Assembly: GCF_016741875.1 (NCBI RefSeq)
Contig: NZ_JAERRF010000002.1
Span: forward strand, 372,001-436,000
Length of the DNA stretch: 64,000 nucleotides
Direction: 5' to 3'
From: Streptomyces coffeae
GTDB taxonomy: Bacteria; Actinomycetota; Actinomycetes; Streptomycetales; Streptomycetaceae
A program made the position numbers and the translations under genes. This document shows, piece after piece, positions 35,816-45,134 of this stretch (position 1 is the first letter of the stretch; every line of letters starts with the position of its first letter). The notes under the pieces are model-generated. The model worked only from the letters and a program-made list of their open reading frames with translations. It was not told where the DNA came from and made no database searches.

Positions 35816-38581
35816 GTGATACGAGATCAAGAAGAGACGGCGAAGCAGGGTGCGCAGCCTCCTGAGGAGGAGGCCCGCACCTCTGAGGCGTTGTCGCGTC
35901 CCGACCCCCGGCCCGGCGTCCCCGAGAGCCACGACGGCCGCCACCCCGACCCCGACCCGGACCCCGACGGCCCCCAGGGCGACGACTGCCCCGAGCCGCA
36001 TGTCGACCGGGTCTCCGGGGACGAGCCGCTGCTGCCCGCCCGGGTCCACCGCCCCTCCGATCTCATGCGGCTGCTGCTCGGCGTGCTGGGCATGGCCATC
36101 GTGCTCGCCATCGCGGCCTTCGCGCACGGCACCACGGCGGGCCTGGAGAAGGACATCGGCCACGGCACCAAACAGGCGCCCCCGCTGCTGATCGACTTCG
36201 CCGGGCTGACGGCCAGCGTCGCCGTCCTCGTCCTCCCGGTGGCCTTCGCCATCGAGCGGCTGATCAAACGGGACGGACTGCGGATCGCCGACGGCGTCCT
36301 GGCGGCGGTGCTCGCCCACGGGGTGTCGCTCACCACGGACCTGTGGGTCGCGGACGGCGCCCCGCAGTCGATCCGCGAGGCGCTCACCCAGCCCGCCCCC
36401 GGCGGCACCTTCAGCGACCCCGTCCACGGCTATCTCGCCCCCGTCATCGCCTATATGACGGCCGTCGGCATGGCCCGCCGCCCGCGCTGGCGGGTCGCCA
36501 TGTGGTGCGTGCTGCTGCTCGACGCCTTCGCGGTGCTCGTGGGCGGCTACACCACCCCGTTCTCGATCATCATCACCGTGCTGATCGGCTGGACCGTCGC
36601 CTACGGCACGCTCTACGCCGTCGGCTCCCCCAACGTCCGGCCCACCGGGCAGAACCTGCTCGCCGGGCTGCGCCGGGTGGGCTTCCACCCGGTCAGCGCG
36701 ATGCGCGCCGAGGAGCCCGCGGAGGGCGACCAGGCCAACCACGGGGACCGGGGCCGCCGCTATCTGGTCACCCTGGAGGACGGCCCGCCCTTGGACGTCA
36801 CCGTCGTCGACCGCGAACAGCAGGCCCAGGGGTTCTTCTACAGCGTCTGGCAGCGGCTGACCCTGCGCACCATCACCCCGCCCCGCAGCCTCCAGTCGCT
36901 GCGCCAGGCCCTGGAGCAGGAGGCGCTGCTCGCGTACGCGGCCATCGCCGCGGGGGCCAACGCGCCCAAGCTGATCGCCACCTCCGAGCTGGGCCCGGAC
37001 GCGGTGATGCTGGTCTACGAGCACATCGGCGGCCGTCCACTGCACGCCCTGCCGGACGAGGAGCTCACCGATGAGCTGCTGGCCGGGGCCTGGCATCAGG
37101 TGCAGGCGCTCCAGTCGCGGCGGATCGCCCACCGGCGGCTGGACAGCGACGCACTGATGGTCGACCGCGACGGCCGGGTGGTCCTCACCGATCTGCGGGG
37201 CGGCGAGATCGCGGCCGGTGATGTGGTGCTGCGGATGGACATCGCCCAGCTGCTCGCCACCCTCGGGCTGCGGGTCGGCGCCGAGCGCTCGGTGGCGGCG
37301 GCGGTCGAGGTCCTCGGCCCGGACGCGGTCGCCGACAGCCTCCCGCTGCTCCAGCCGCTGGCGCTGGGCCGCGGCACCCGCGCGACCCTGCGCCAGCTGG
37401 CGCGGGAGCGGGCCCAGCGACAGCGCGAAGCGGTGCTGGAGGCGTCGCGCGCGGCCAAGGAGGCCAAGGAGACGCGGGAGGCCCGCGAGGACGAGACGCC
37501 CACCAGCGACCGCAAGGCCCAGAAGGCCGAGAAGCAGGCGGAGAAGCGGGCGATCGAGGAGGCCCTGGAGGGCGCGCGCGAAGAAGATCTGCTCGCCCAG
37601 ATCCGTCAGCAGGTACTGCTGGTGCGGCCGCAGGCGCCCATAGAGCCGGTCCGGCTGGAGCGCATCAAACCGCGCACCCTGGTCAGCTTCTGCGCGGGCG
37701 CCTTCGCCGCGTACTTCCTGCTCTCCCAGTTCACCCACATCAAGCTGGGCGCACTGGTCGGCGAGGCCAACTGGATCTGGGTGGTCTTCGCGCTCCTGTT
37801 CTCCGCGCTGACGTATGTGGCCGCGGCCATGAGCCTGCTGGGCTTCGTCCCCGAGAAGGTGCCCTTCGGGCGGACGGTGCTGGCGCAGGTGGCCGCCTCG
37901 TTCGTGAAGCTGGTGGCGCCCGCGGCAGTCGGCGGCGTCGCCCTCAACACCCGCTTCCTCCAGCGCGCGGGGGTGCGGCCGGGGCTCGCGGTGGCCAGTG
38001 TCGGGGCCTCCCAGCTGTTCGGTCTCGCCAGCCATATCGTGCTGCTGCTGACCTTCGGCTACATCACCGGGACCGAGCGCACCCCGACCCTCTCACCGTC
38101 CCGGACCGTGATCGCCGGGCTGCTGACGGCCGCGGTGCTGGTCCTGGTGGTGACCGCGATTCCCGTCCTGCGGAAGTTCGTCTCCACCCGGGTGCGTTCC
38201 CTGTTCGCGGGTGTCGTCCCGCGCATGCTGGACGTCCTCCAGCGGCCCAGGAAGCTGGTCGCGGGCATCGGCGGGATGCTGCTGCTGACCCTCGCGAACG
38301 TGCTGTGCCTCGACGCCTCGATCCGGGCGTTCGGCGGTGAGCTGAGCTACGCGAGCATCGCGGTCGTCTTCCTCGCGGGCAACGCCCTGGGGTCGGCGGC
38401 CCCCACCCCGGGCGGTGTCGGGGCGGTCGAGGCCGCGCTGATCGCCGGTCTGACCTTCGCCGGGCTGCCGTACGAGACCGCCGCGCCCGCGGTGCTGCTC
38501 TTCCGGCTGATGGTCTTCTGGCTGCCGGTGCTGCCCGGCTGGCTGGCCTTCACCCACCTCACCCGCAAAGAGGCGCTGTAG
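35816..38581 (+). CDS. UPF0104/lysylphosphatidylglycerol-synthase-like membrane protein with pseudokinase domain
   Basis: 921 aa. An acidic, Asp/Pro-rich N terminus (1-75), then about five or six membrane spans (83-270), then a cytoplasmic region (about 300-600), then the UPF0104/LPG-synthase transmembrane domain (about 610-915, some seven to eight spans, with GVALNTRFLQRAGV and APTPGGVGAVEAALIAG). The cytoplasmic region resembles a degraded kinase: AVMLVYEHIGG like a hinge, HRRLDSDALMV like the catalytic loop and VVLTDLRGGEI where DFG would be, followed by a Lys/Glu/Ala coiled coil. GTG start with no clear ribosome site. Likely role is lipid translocation or cell-envelope modification; the sensor role of the pseudokinase is inference. 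Confidence 0.85.
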   Translation: MIRDQEETAKQGAQPPEEEARTSEALSRPDPRPGVPESHDGRHPDPDPDPDGPQGDDCPEPHVDRVSGDEPLLPARVHRPSDLMRLLLGVLGMAIVLAIAAFAHGTTAGLEKDIGHGTKQAPPLLIDFAGLTASVAVLVLPVAFAIERLIKRDGLRIADGVLAAVLAHGVSLTTDLWVADGAPQSIREALTQPAPGGTFSDPVHGYLAPVIAYMTAVGMARRPRWRVAMWCVLLLDAFAVLVGGYTTPFSIIITVLIGWTVAYGTLYAVGSPNVRPTGQNLLAGLRRVGFHPVSAMRAEEPAEGDQANHGDRGRRYLVTLEDGPPLDVTVVDREQQAQGFFYSVWQRLTLRTITPPRSLQSLRQALEQEALLAYAAIAAGANAPKLIATSELGPDAVMLVYEHIGGRPLHALPDEELTDELLAGAWHQVQALQSRRIAHRRLDSDALMVDRDGRVVLTDLRGGEIAAGDVVLRMDIAQLLATLGLRVGAERSVAAAVEVLGPDAVADSLPLLQPLALGRGTRATLRQLARERAQRQREAVLEASRAAKEAKETREAREDETPTSDRKAQKAEKQAEKRAIEEALEGAREEDLLAQIRQQVLLVRPQAPIEPVRLERIKPRTLVSFCAGAFAAYFLLSQFTHIKLGALVGEANWIWVVFALLFSALTYVAAAMSLLGFVPEKVPFGRTVLAQVAASFVKLVAPAAVGGVALNTRFLQRAGVRPGLAVASVGASQLFGLASHIVLLLTFGYITGTERTPTLSPSRTVIAGLLTAAVLVLVVTAIPVLRKFVSTRVRSLFAGVVPRMLDVLQRPRKLVAGIGGMLLLTLANVLCLDASIRAFGGELSYASIAVVFLAGNALGSAAPTPGGVGAVEAALIAGLTFAGLPYETAAPAVLLFRLMVFWLPVLPGWLAFTHLTRKEAL

Positions 38582-38778
38582 GGGCGCAGCGGCCACGACA
38601 GGGCGCCTTCCGGAGGCCGTTCCGGCCCGTACCACTGCCGCCCGGGGTCCGCGCCCCGGGACGCCGCCGTACGGCCCCTCCGGCGGGCCCTCCTCACCCG
38701 TGCGTCCGAGCTGTGCGCGCGGCCCGGCTGCGGGCGCCCGAGGATGGCGGTACGCCGCCCACCCCTGGGAGAGCCGCC

Positions 38779-40305
38779 GTGTCCCGACCCCTGCGCACCG
38801 GTGCGCTGTCCGCCGCCGTCCTGCTGCTGACCGCCCTCACGGCCGGATGCGGCGGTGGCGGCGGGGAGCGGCCGGACACCTCCGCGGGGCAGAAGCTGGA
38901 CTGGGCGCCCTGCCCGGCCCCCTCGGACAGCCAGGACGGCAGCGCCACCGAAGCCCCGGGCAAGGAGTGGGAGTGCGCGACGCTCCATGTGCCGCTGGAC
39001 TACCGGAAGCCGGACGGCGACACCATCGGCATCGCCATGATCCGCGCCAAGGCCACCGACCGCCGCCACCGGATCGGTTCGCTCATCTTCAACTTCGGCG
39101 GCCCCGGCGGCTCCGGCGTCGCCACCCTCCCGGCCCTGGCCGACAGCTACCGCCAACTGCGCACCCGCTACGACCTGGTGAGCTTCGACCCGCGCGGCGT
39201 CGGCCGCAGCAGCGGGGTGCGCTGTCTCGACGGTGAACAGCTCGACGCCTACTACGCCGCCGATGCCACCCCGGACACCCCCACCGAGGTGAAGGGCCTG
39301 GTCCGGCGGGTCAAGGGGTACGCGGCCGCGTGCGAGAAGAACTCCGGAAAGGTGCTGCCCCATGTCGGCACCACCAACGCCGCCCGCGACATGGACCTGA
39401 TGCGCCGTGTCCTCGGCGACCGCAAGCTGCACTACTTCGGCATCTCGTACGGCACCGAACTCGGCGGTGTCTACGCCCACCTGTACCCGCGCACGGTGGG
39501 CCGCGCGCTCTTCGACGGGGTCGTGGACCCCGCGCAGACACCGGAGCAGGGGGCGCTCGGTCAGGCCAAGGGGTTCCAGCTCGCGCTGAACAACTACGTG
39601 AAGGACTGCGACCGGAGCGGCGGGATGGGCGGCGCCACGAGCTGCCCCACCGCGGCGCAGATCCGCGCCTTCCTGAAGCGGCTTGACACCCGTCCGCTGC
39701 CCACCGGCCAGGGCCGGAAGCTGACCGAGTCGCTGGCCTCGGGCGGTATCGCGCAGTCCCTGTACTCGGAGCAGTTCTGGCAGTACCTCACCCAGGGGCT
39801 CGCCGCCGCCCGGCAGGGCGACGGCAGGATCCTGCTCGCCCTGGGCGACGCCATGAACGGACGGGACCAGGACGGCGACTACAGCACCCTCCAGGCATCC
39901 CTGACCGCCATCACCTGCGCCGACTACAAACAGCGCTACACGGTCGGCGACATCGAGCGGAAACTGCCCGCCTTCCGCAAGGCGTCCCCGGTCTTCGGCG
40001 ACTTCCTGGCCTGGAGCCTCACCCAGTGCACCGGTTGGCCGGTGCCCGGCACCTGGACCACACCGGACGTCAGCGCCCCCGGCGCCGCGCCCATCCTGGT
40101 CGTCGGAAACACCGGCGACCCGGCCACGCCCTACTCCGGGACGCGGAAGATGGCACAGGAACTCGGTCCCGGCGTCGGCGTCGAACTCACCTACAAGGGA
40201 CAGGGCCACGGGGCGTACGACAGCGGCAGCGGCTGTGTCCGCCGGATCGCCAACGCCTATCTCCTCCAGGGCAAAGTGCCTGAAAAGGGCAAGGTCTGTA
40301 CGTAG
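38779..40305 (+). CDS. Secreted alpha/beta-hydrolase lipoprotein (tripeptidyl aminopeptidase family), copy 1
   Basis: 508 aa. Lipoprotein signal with lipobox LTAGC at about residues 18-22 followed by a Gly-rich spacer, so anchored outside the membrane. Alpha/beta-hydrolase core: FNFGGPGGSGV oxyanion region, nucleophile Ser in YFGISYGTELGG, Asp in VVGNTGDPATPYSG, His in YKGQGHGAYDSG. This matches the S33 proline/tripeptidyl aminopeptidases (SlpD/E, Tap) of Streptomyces, which trim peptides from secreted proteins. GTG at 38779 follows GGGAGA. The next gene is a close paralogue in tandem. Confidence 0.92.
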   Translation: MSRPLRTGALSAAVLLLTALTAGCGGGGGERPDTSAGQKLDWAPCPAPSDSQDGSATEAPGKEWECATLHVPLDYRKPDGDTIGIAMIRAKATDRRHRIGSLIFNFGGPGGSGVATLPALADSYRQLRTRYDLVSFDPRGVGRSSGVRCLDGEQLDAYYAADATPDTPTEVKGLVRRVKGYAAACEKNSGKVLPHVGTTNAARDMDLMRRVLGDRKLHYFGISYGTELGGVYAHLYPRTVGRALFDGVVDPAQTPEQGALGQAKGFQLALNNYVKDCDRSGGMGGATSCPTAAQIRAFLKRLDTRPLPTGQGRKLTESLASGGIAQSLYSEQFWQYLTQGLAAARQGDGRILLALGDAMNGRDQDGDYSTLQASLTAITCADYKQRYTVGDIERKLPAFRKASPVFGDFLAWSLTQCTGWPVPGTWTTPDVSAPGAAPILVVGNTGDPATPYSGTRKMAQELGPGVGVELTYKGQGHGAYDSGSGCVRRIANAYLLQGKVPEKGKVCT

Positions 40306-40399
40306 GAAATGCGGTGGCACCGACCACGGCACCCACCGTGACGGTATTGAGAAGAGGCGCGAACACGCACGCTTCCACCACCTCCTAGGATCACCGGTT

Positions 40400-42001
40400 A
40401 TGTCGAGTTCCCTACGCACCATACGGACCAGGGCACTGGTCTCCGCGGCCGTCGTGGTCGCTCTCGCCGCTGTCGCCGGCTGCAATGGCGACGGCGGAAA
40501 CGACCAGGGCAACGGGCAGTCCACTCCGTCCGCCCAGGCTCCGCCCGCATCGGACAGCTCCCTGCCGGATTCGCTCACCGGCCAGAAGCCGAAGTGGGAA
40601 TCCTGCCCTCCGCCGTCGCCGATCCAGGGCACCGGTGCGGCTCCGGGGAGCGAGTGGGAATGCGCCACGCTCAAGGCTCCGCTCGATTACGGAAAGCCGG
40701 ACGGCGAAACGATCGATCTCGCCATGATCCGGGCCAAGGCCACCGACAAGGACCGGCGGATCGGCTCCCTGGTGTTCAATTTCGGCGGCCCCGGCGGTTC
40801 CGGTGTCTCCTCGCTGCCCAGCTTCGCCGACGACTACGCGGAGCTGCGCACCCGCTATGACCTGGTGAGCTTTGATCCGCGTGGAGTCGGCGAGAGCGCG
40901 GGTGTGACCTGTCTGAGCGACAAGGAGATGGACGCGGCCGACGCCATCGACGGCACACCGGACGACGAGGACGAGCTCAAGGCCGCGCTGGCGGACTCCC
41001 GGAAATTCGGCGCCGCGTGCAAGAAGAAGTCCGGCCGGGTGCTGCCCCATGTGGACACCGTCAGCGCCGCCCGGGACATGGATCTCATGCGCCAGGTGCT
41101 CGGCGACAAGAAACTCTCGTACTTCGGTATCTCGTACGGCACCGAACTCGGCGGCGTCTACGCCCATCTCTTCCCCCGGCATGTGGGACGTGCGGTGCTC
41201 GACGCCGTCGTCGACCCGACCGAGGACCCCGAAGAGAGTGCCTACGGCCAGGCCAAGGGATTTCAACTGGCCCTCGACAACTATCTGAAGGACTGTGCCA
41301 AGAAGGGCGTTGCCTGCCCGACCGGTGGCGATGCCGAAGCGGGTGACGCCAAGATCGCCGCGTTTCTGAAAAAGCTGGACAAAAAGCCGCTGGCCACCGC
41401 GAGCGGCCGCAAGCTCACCCAGGACGGCGCGCTGGGCGGAATCGCCGCCGCGCTGTACGACCGGGAAAGCTGGAACATCCTGACGACCGCCCTTCAGGAA
41501 GCGATGCACTTCGGCAAGGGCAACATGCTGCTGGCGATGTCGGATTCCCTGGCCGGGCGTGATGAAAACGGCCGCTACAGCAATATCAACGCCGCCAATA
41601 CGGCCATCAACTGCGTGGACGACAAGCAGCGCTACACGGTCGACGATGTGAAGACCCAGCTGCCCCGGTTCCGCAAGGCCGCGCCGGTCTTCGGTGAGTA
41701 TCTGGCCTGGGGCATGCTCGGCTGCACCAACTGGCCCGTGGACGGCACGGCGGACGGCCCGGAGGTGAGCGCCAAGGGCTCGGCGCCGATCCTCGTGGTC
41801 GGCAACACCGGTGACCCGGCCACCCCGTACGCCGGGGCGCGCAGGATGGTCGGGGAACTCGGCCCGGGCGTGGGGGTCGAGGTCACCTACAAGGGCCAGG
41901 GCCACGGCGCGTACAACAGCGGCAACGCCTGTATGACCAAGACGGTGAACGCCTATCTGCTGAACGGGAAGGTGCCCTCAAGCGGCACCACCTGTTCCTA
42001 G
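40400..42001 (+). CDS. Secreted alpha/beta-hydrolase lipoprotein (tripeptidyl aminopeptidase family), copy 2
   Basis: 533 aa. Signal peptide with lipobox AVAGC and an Asn/Gly/Gln spacer. Same catalytic set as copy 1: FNFGGPGGSGV, YFGISYGTELGG (Ser), VVGNTGDPATPYAG (Asp), YKGQGHGAYNSG (His). The two proteins align end to end, showing a tandem duplication; copy 2 has more Lys (AKKGVACP, DKKPLATASG) and slightly lower GC in places. ATG at 40400 follows AGGA at 9 nt. The 94-bp gap from copy 1 contains no terminator I can see, so joint transcription is possible. Exopeptidase role inferred from family. Confidence 0.92.
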   Translation: MSSSLRTIRTRALVSAAVVVALAAVAGCNGDGGNDQGNGQSTPSAQAPPASDSSLPDSLTGQKPKWESCPPPSPIQGTGAAPGSEWECATLKAPLDYGKPDGETIDLAMIRAKATDKDRRIGSLVFNFGGPGGSGVSSLPSFADDYAELRTRYDLVSFDPRGVGESAGVTCLSDKEMDAADAIDGTPDDEDELKAALADSRKFGAACKKKSGRVLPHVDTVSAARDMDLMRQVLGDKKLSYFGISYGTELGGVYAHLFPRHVGRAVLDAVVDPTEDPEESAYGQAKGFQLALDNYLKDCAKKGVACPTGGDAEAGDAKIAAFLKKLDKKPLATASGRKLTQDGALGGIAAALYDRESWNILTTALQEAMHFGKGNMLLAMSDSLAGRDENGRYSNINAANTAINCVDDKQRYTVDDVKTQLPRFRKAAPVFGEYLAWGMLGCTNWPVDGTADGPEVSAKGSAPILVVGNTGDPATPYAGARRMVGELGPGVGVEVTYKGQGHGAYNSGNACMTKTVNAYLLNGKVPSSGTTCS

Positions 42002-42009
42002 CCGGATAT

Positions 42010-42051
42010 GCCCGCGGGGCCCGGACCGTCACCGGTCCGGGCCCCGCGGGC
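42010..42051. terminator. Strong bidirectional terminator between peptidase 2 and moeZ
   Basis: Near-perfect 19-bp inverted repeat (42010-42028 with 42033-42051) with a 4-nt loop TCAC, directly after the peptidase stop and 29 bp before the convergent moeZ stop. Confidence 0.85.
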
Positions 42052-42080
42052 GTTCGGTGTCCCGACAGCGGGCGCGCGCC

Positions 42081-43259
42081 TCAGTAGACGGGCTTCTCGG
42101 GCTCGATCTGGTTGACCCAGCCGATCACACCGCCACCCACGTGCACGGCGTCCGCGAAGCCCGCGGACTTCAGCACGGCCAGGACCTCCGCGGAGCGGAC
42201 ACCCGTCTTGCAATGCAAGACGATCTTCTTGTCCTGCGGAAGCTCCTGGAGGGCGCCGCCCATCAGGAACTCGTTCTTCGGGATCAGCCGGGCGCCGGGG
42301 ATCGAGACGATCTCGTACTCGTTCGGCTCGCGGACATCGATGATGTCGATGTTCTCGCCGTCGTCGATCCACTCCTTGAGCTGCTTGGGCGTGATGGTGG
42401 ACCCGGCGGCGGCCTCCTGGGCCTCCTCCGAGACCACACCGCAGAACGCCTCGTAGTCGATCAGCTCGGTGACCGTCGCGTTCGGACCGCAGACCGCGCA
42501 GTCCGGGTCCTTGCGGACCTTGACCTGGCGGTAGGTCATCTCCAGGGCGTCGTAGATCATCAGCCGGCCGACCAGCGGGTCGCCGGTGCCGGTGAGGACC
42601 TTGATCGCCTCGGTGACCTGGATCGAGCCGATGGAGGCGCACAGCACGCCCAGCACACCGCCCTCGGCGCAGGACGGCACCATGCCGGGCGGCGGGGGCT
42701 CCGGGTACAGGCAGCGGTAGCAGGGGCCGTGCTCGGACCAGAAGACCGACGCCTGGCCGTCGAAGCGGTAGATCGAACCCCAGACGTACGGCTTGTTCAG
42801 CAGCACGCACGCGTCGTTGACCAGATAGCGGGTGGCGAAGTTGTCCGTGCCGTCCACGATCAGGTCGTACTGGGAGAACATCTCCATGACGTTGTCCGCC
42901 TCGAGGCGCTCCTCATGGAGAACAACGTTCACATACGGGTTGATGCCCAGCACCGAGTCACGCGCCGACGCGGCCTTGGAGCGACCGATGTCCGACTGGC
43001 TGTGGATGATCTGGCGCTGCAGGTTGGACTCGTCGACCTCGTCGAACTCCACGATGCCGAGGGTGCCGACACCGGCCGCCGCGAGGTACATCAGGGCCGG
43101 GGAGCCGAGGCCGCCCGCGCCCACACAGAGGACCTTGGCGTTCTTCAGCCGCTTCTGCCCGTCCATCCCGACATCGGGGATGATCAGATGGCGCGAGTAC
43201 CTGCGGACCTCGTCGACGGTGAGCTCGGCAGCCGGCTCGACCAGGGGTGGCAGCGACAC
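42081..43259 (-). CDS. moeZ: Adenylyltransferase/sulfurtransferase MoeZ
   Basis: 392 aa fusion of an E1-like adenylyltransferase and a rhodanese domain. Nucleotide loop GAGGLGSPALMYLAAAGVG at about 48-66, zinc pairs CYRC and CAVC, and the rhodanese active-site loop LHCKTGVRSAEV near residue 350 with the persulfide Cys. MoeZ activates and sulfurates the C terminus of ubiquitin-like carriers (MoaD, ThiS, CysO), supplying sulfur for molybdopterin, thiamine, cysteine and some siderophores. GTG at 43259 follows CGGAG. In this window moaE is the matching molybdopterin gene. A mycobacterial orthologue lies in the same order. Confidence 0.95.
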   Translation of the reverse strand: MSLPPLVEPAAELTVDEVRRYSRHLIIPDVGMDGQKRLKNAKVLCVGAGGLGSPALMYLAAAGVGTLGIVEFDEVDESNLQRQIIHSQSDIGRSKAASARDSVLGINPYVNVVLHEERLEADNVMEMFSQYDLIVDGTDNFATRYLVNDACVLLNKPYVWGSIYRFDGQASVFWSEHGPCYRCLYPEPPPPGMVPSCAEGGVLGVLCASIGSIQVTEAIKVLTGTGDPLVGRLMIYDALEMTYRQVKVRKDPDCAVCGPNATVTELIDYEAFCGVVSEEAQEAAAGSTITPKQLKEWIDDGENIDIIDVREPNEYEIVSIPGARLIPKNEFLMGGALQELPQDKKIVLHCKTGVRSAEVLAVLKSAGFADAVHVGGGVIGWVNQIEPEKPVY

Positions 43260-43347
43260 GGGGACTCCGTAAGGGGAGGGAGCAGACGGACATGCACCCC
43301 CGCGTGAGCGGGGAGGTTTTCTTCTCGTAACACTGCCACGCCCCATC

Positions 43348-44115
43348 TCATTCCATGACACGCGGTCCGATGCGCGAGACGATGTCGTCCCAGTAGCCGG
43401 GCAGGGCTTCCCAGGGGGCGGTGGCGGAGATCCGCTGCCCCGGATGGTGCGTACGGTCGGTGAAATAGATCGTCCCCGCGCCCTGCCAACGGGCGATCCG
43501 CAGCGCCTCCTCCAGATGCGGCCGGGGGACGCCGTGCACCAGATGGCAGAAGCGTTCGGGCGGATATCCCGCCGTCCACTCCGCGACCTGGGACCAACGG
43601 TAGTCCGGCCAGGCGCCGCGGAAGGTCACCAGTTGCTCGGCGATCTCCATGTACTCCGGGTACGGATGGGTGCCCTGGCCGAGCACCACATGTCCCCCGC
43701 CGAGCAGCGCGCGCAGCATGGTGACCGTACGGCGGACCTCCGCGAGGCCGGGGCGGTCGGCGGGGCAGCGGTCCAGGAGGAAGCCGTCGACCCGGTACCA
43801 GTCCAGGAAGTGGTCGGCGTCGGAGACCAGCTCCCCGAACGGGCGGGTGCCGCAGCGGGCGTCCAGATGCCCCAGCACCCGCACGCCCGCGGCACGCAGC
43901 CGGGCCACCGCGGTGAGCCAGTGCGGATCCCGGCGCGAGCCGGGGCCGCGCCCCACCGACAGCACCGCCCAGTCCACCGGGGTGCCCGGCCGGGCGAGCT
44001 CCGCCCACTCGGTGGGCGCCACCAGCGGATGCGCATATCCCGGGACGCCCAGGCCGAGCGCATGATCGGCGGCGGGGATGTCGCGCAGCGGACCCGGGGA
44101 GGTCAGATGCGACAT
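43348..44115 (-). CDS. Spherulation-specific family 4 (GH135-like) protein
   Basis: 255 aa, single spherulin-4/GH135-like TIM-barrel domain: GLGVPGYAHPLVAP, DWAVLSVGRG, VRVLGHLDARCG, VDGFLLDRCPADRPG, GGHVVLGQGTHPYPEY. Fungal Sph3 of this family hydrolyses galactosaminogalactan, an exopolysaccharide. No signal peptide is visible, so the bacterial protein may act inside or leave by another route. The ATG follows GGAGGCGGC and overlaps the epimerase stop by 13 nt. It is the last gene of a polysaccharide operon whose first gene is PelF-like. Hydrolytic activity is inferred. Confidence 0.87.
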   Translation of the reverse strand: MSHLTSPGPLRDIPAADHALGLGVPGYAHPLVAPTEWAELARPGTPVDWAVLSVGRGPGSRRDPHWLTAVARLRAAGVRVLGHLDARCGTRPFGELVSDADHFLDWYRVDGFLLDRCPADRPGLAEVRRTVTMLRALLGGGHVVLGQGTHPYPEYMEIAEQLVTFRGAWPDYRWSQVAEWTAGYPPERFCHLVHGVPRPHLEEALRIARWQGAGTIYFTDRTHHPGQRISATAPWEALPGYWDDIVSRIGPRVME

Positions 44116-45134
44116 GCCGCCTCCATCCAGATGTCGGCGAGCGACTCCTCCAGAGGGATCCTGGAGCGCCAGCCGAGCCGGTCGCGGGCGGTGCGCACAT
44201 CCGCCTGCTGCCAGCTGCCGCAGCCGTCCGGGTAGGGGAAGGCGGCCGCGCCGCCACCGGTGGAATGCGCCTCCGCCACCGGGTGGGGGTGATGGCCGAG
44301 GCCGTGCCCCGGGCCGTGGCCGGGCGCCGGGACATGGGCCCCGCCGCCGGGCCCGTGGTGCACCAGCCCGCGCCCCGACGGGGCGTCGATCTCGTGCAGG
44401 GAGCCGCCGAAGCCCGCCACCCGGGCCAGCACGGCGGCCGCCTCGCGCAGCCGCACCGCGCGCCCGGTGCCGATGTTGACCACCCCCTGCGCGGCCGACA
44501 GCGAGGCGGCGTGCACCGCGCGCGCCACATCCCGGACGTCCACGAAGTCCCGCTGGACGCCGAGCCCGCTCAGCTTCAACTCGCTCTCCCCCGACTGCAT
44601 CGCCCGGCGCATCGCCTCGGCGAGCCTGCCCAGCGGCGAACCGGCCGGGGTGCCGGGCCCGACCGGGGAGAACACCCGCAGCACCACCGCGTCCAGACCC
44701 GAGCCGAGCACCAGCTCGGTGGCGGCCAGCTTGCTCACGCCGTACGGGCCGCCGGGGCGCGGCACGGCGTCCTCGGCGGTCGACGAACCGGGCTGCGAGG
44801 GCCCGTACTCCGAGGAGCAGCCGATCTGCACCAGCCGGGCGCCGCAGCCGCTGCGCCGCAGCGATTCGCAGACCGTCGCCACGGCCACCGTGTTGTGCCG
44901 GGTGAGCTCCCGGGCCCCGCCGCGGGTGGCCCCCGCGCAGTTGATCACCACACCGGGGTGGACGGCGTTGAGGAAGCGGGTGAGCGCGCCAGGGCTGCCG
45001 CTGGAGAGGTCGAAGCGCACATCGGCGTCGTCGCCGCGGCCGAGCGCGGTGAGCTGGACGGCCGGGTCGGCGAGCAGATGCTCCGCGACATAGCGGCCGA
45101 GGTATCCGCCGGAGCCGAGCAGCAGGACTCTCAT
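44103..45134 (-). CDS. NAD-dependent sugar epimerase/dehydratase
   Basis: 343 aa extended SDR. Rossmann loop LLGSGGYLGRYV at 5-16, SSEYG at 107-111, and catalytic Tyr131/Lys135 in GPYGVSKLAATE. The substrate side has the unusual insert, about residues 255-286, rich in His, Gly and Pro (GHGPGHGLGHHPHP), not found in typical GalE enzymes, possibly a metal-binding loop. ATG at 45134 overlaps the stop of a 17-codon micro-ORF and has GGGAGG 8 nt upstream. In the operon it would make the nucleotide-sugar donor, for example by C4 epimerisation of UDP-GlcNAc; that substrate is inferred from context. Confidence 0.88.
   Translation of the reverse strand: MRVLLLGSGGYLGRYVAEHLLADPAVQLTALGRGDDADVRFDLSSGSPGALTRFLNAVHPGVVINCAGATRGGARELTRHNTVAVATVCESLRRSGCGARLVQIGCSSEYGPSQPGSSTAEDAVPRPGGPYGVSKLAATELVLGSGLDAVVLRVFSPVGPGTPAGSPLGRLAEAMRRAMQSGESELKLSGLGVQRDFVDVRDVARAVHAASLSAAQGVVNIGTGRAVRLREAAAVLARVAGFGGSLHEIDAPSGRGLVHHGPGGGAHVPAPGHGPGHGLGHHPHPVAEAHSTGGGAAAFPYPDGCGSWQQADVRTARDRLGWRSRIPLEESLADIWMEAACRI

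Noticed and set aside
43294..43316. CRISPR-like segment CCTCCCCGCTCACGCGGGG upstream of moeZ
   Set aside because: It resembles the type I-E repeat of Streptomyces but occurs once, with no spacer array or cas gene. A simple GC-rich hairpin in the moeZ leader is the plain explanation.
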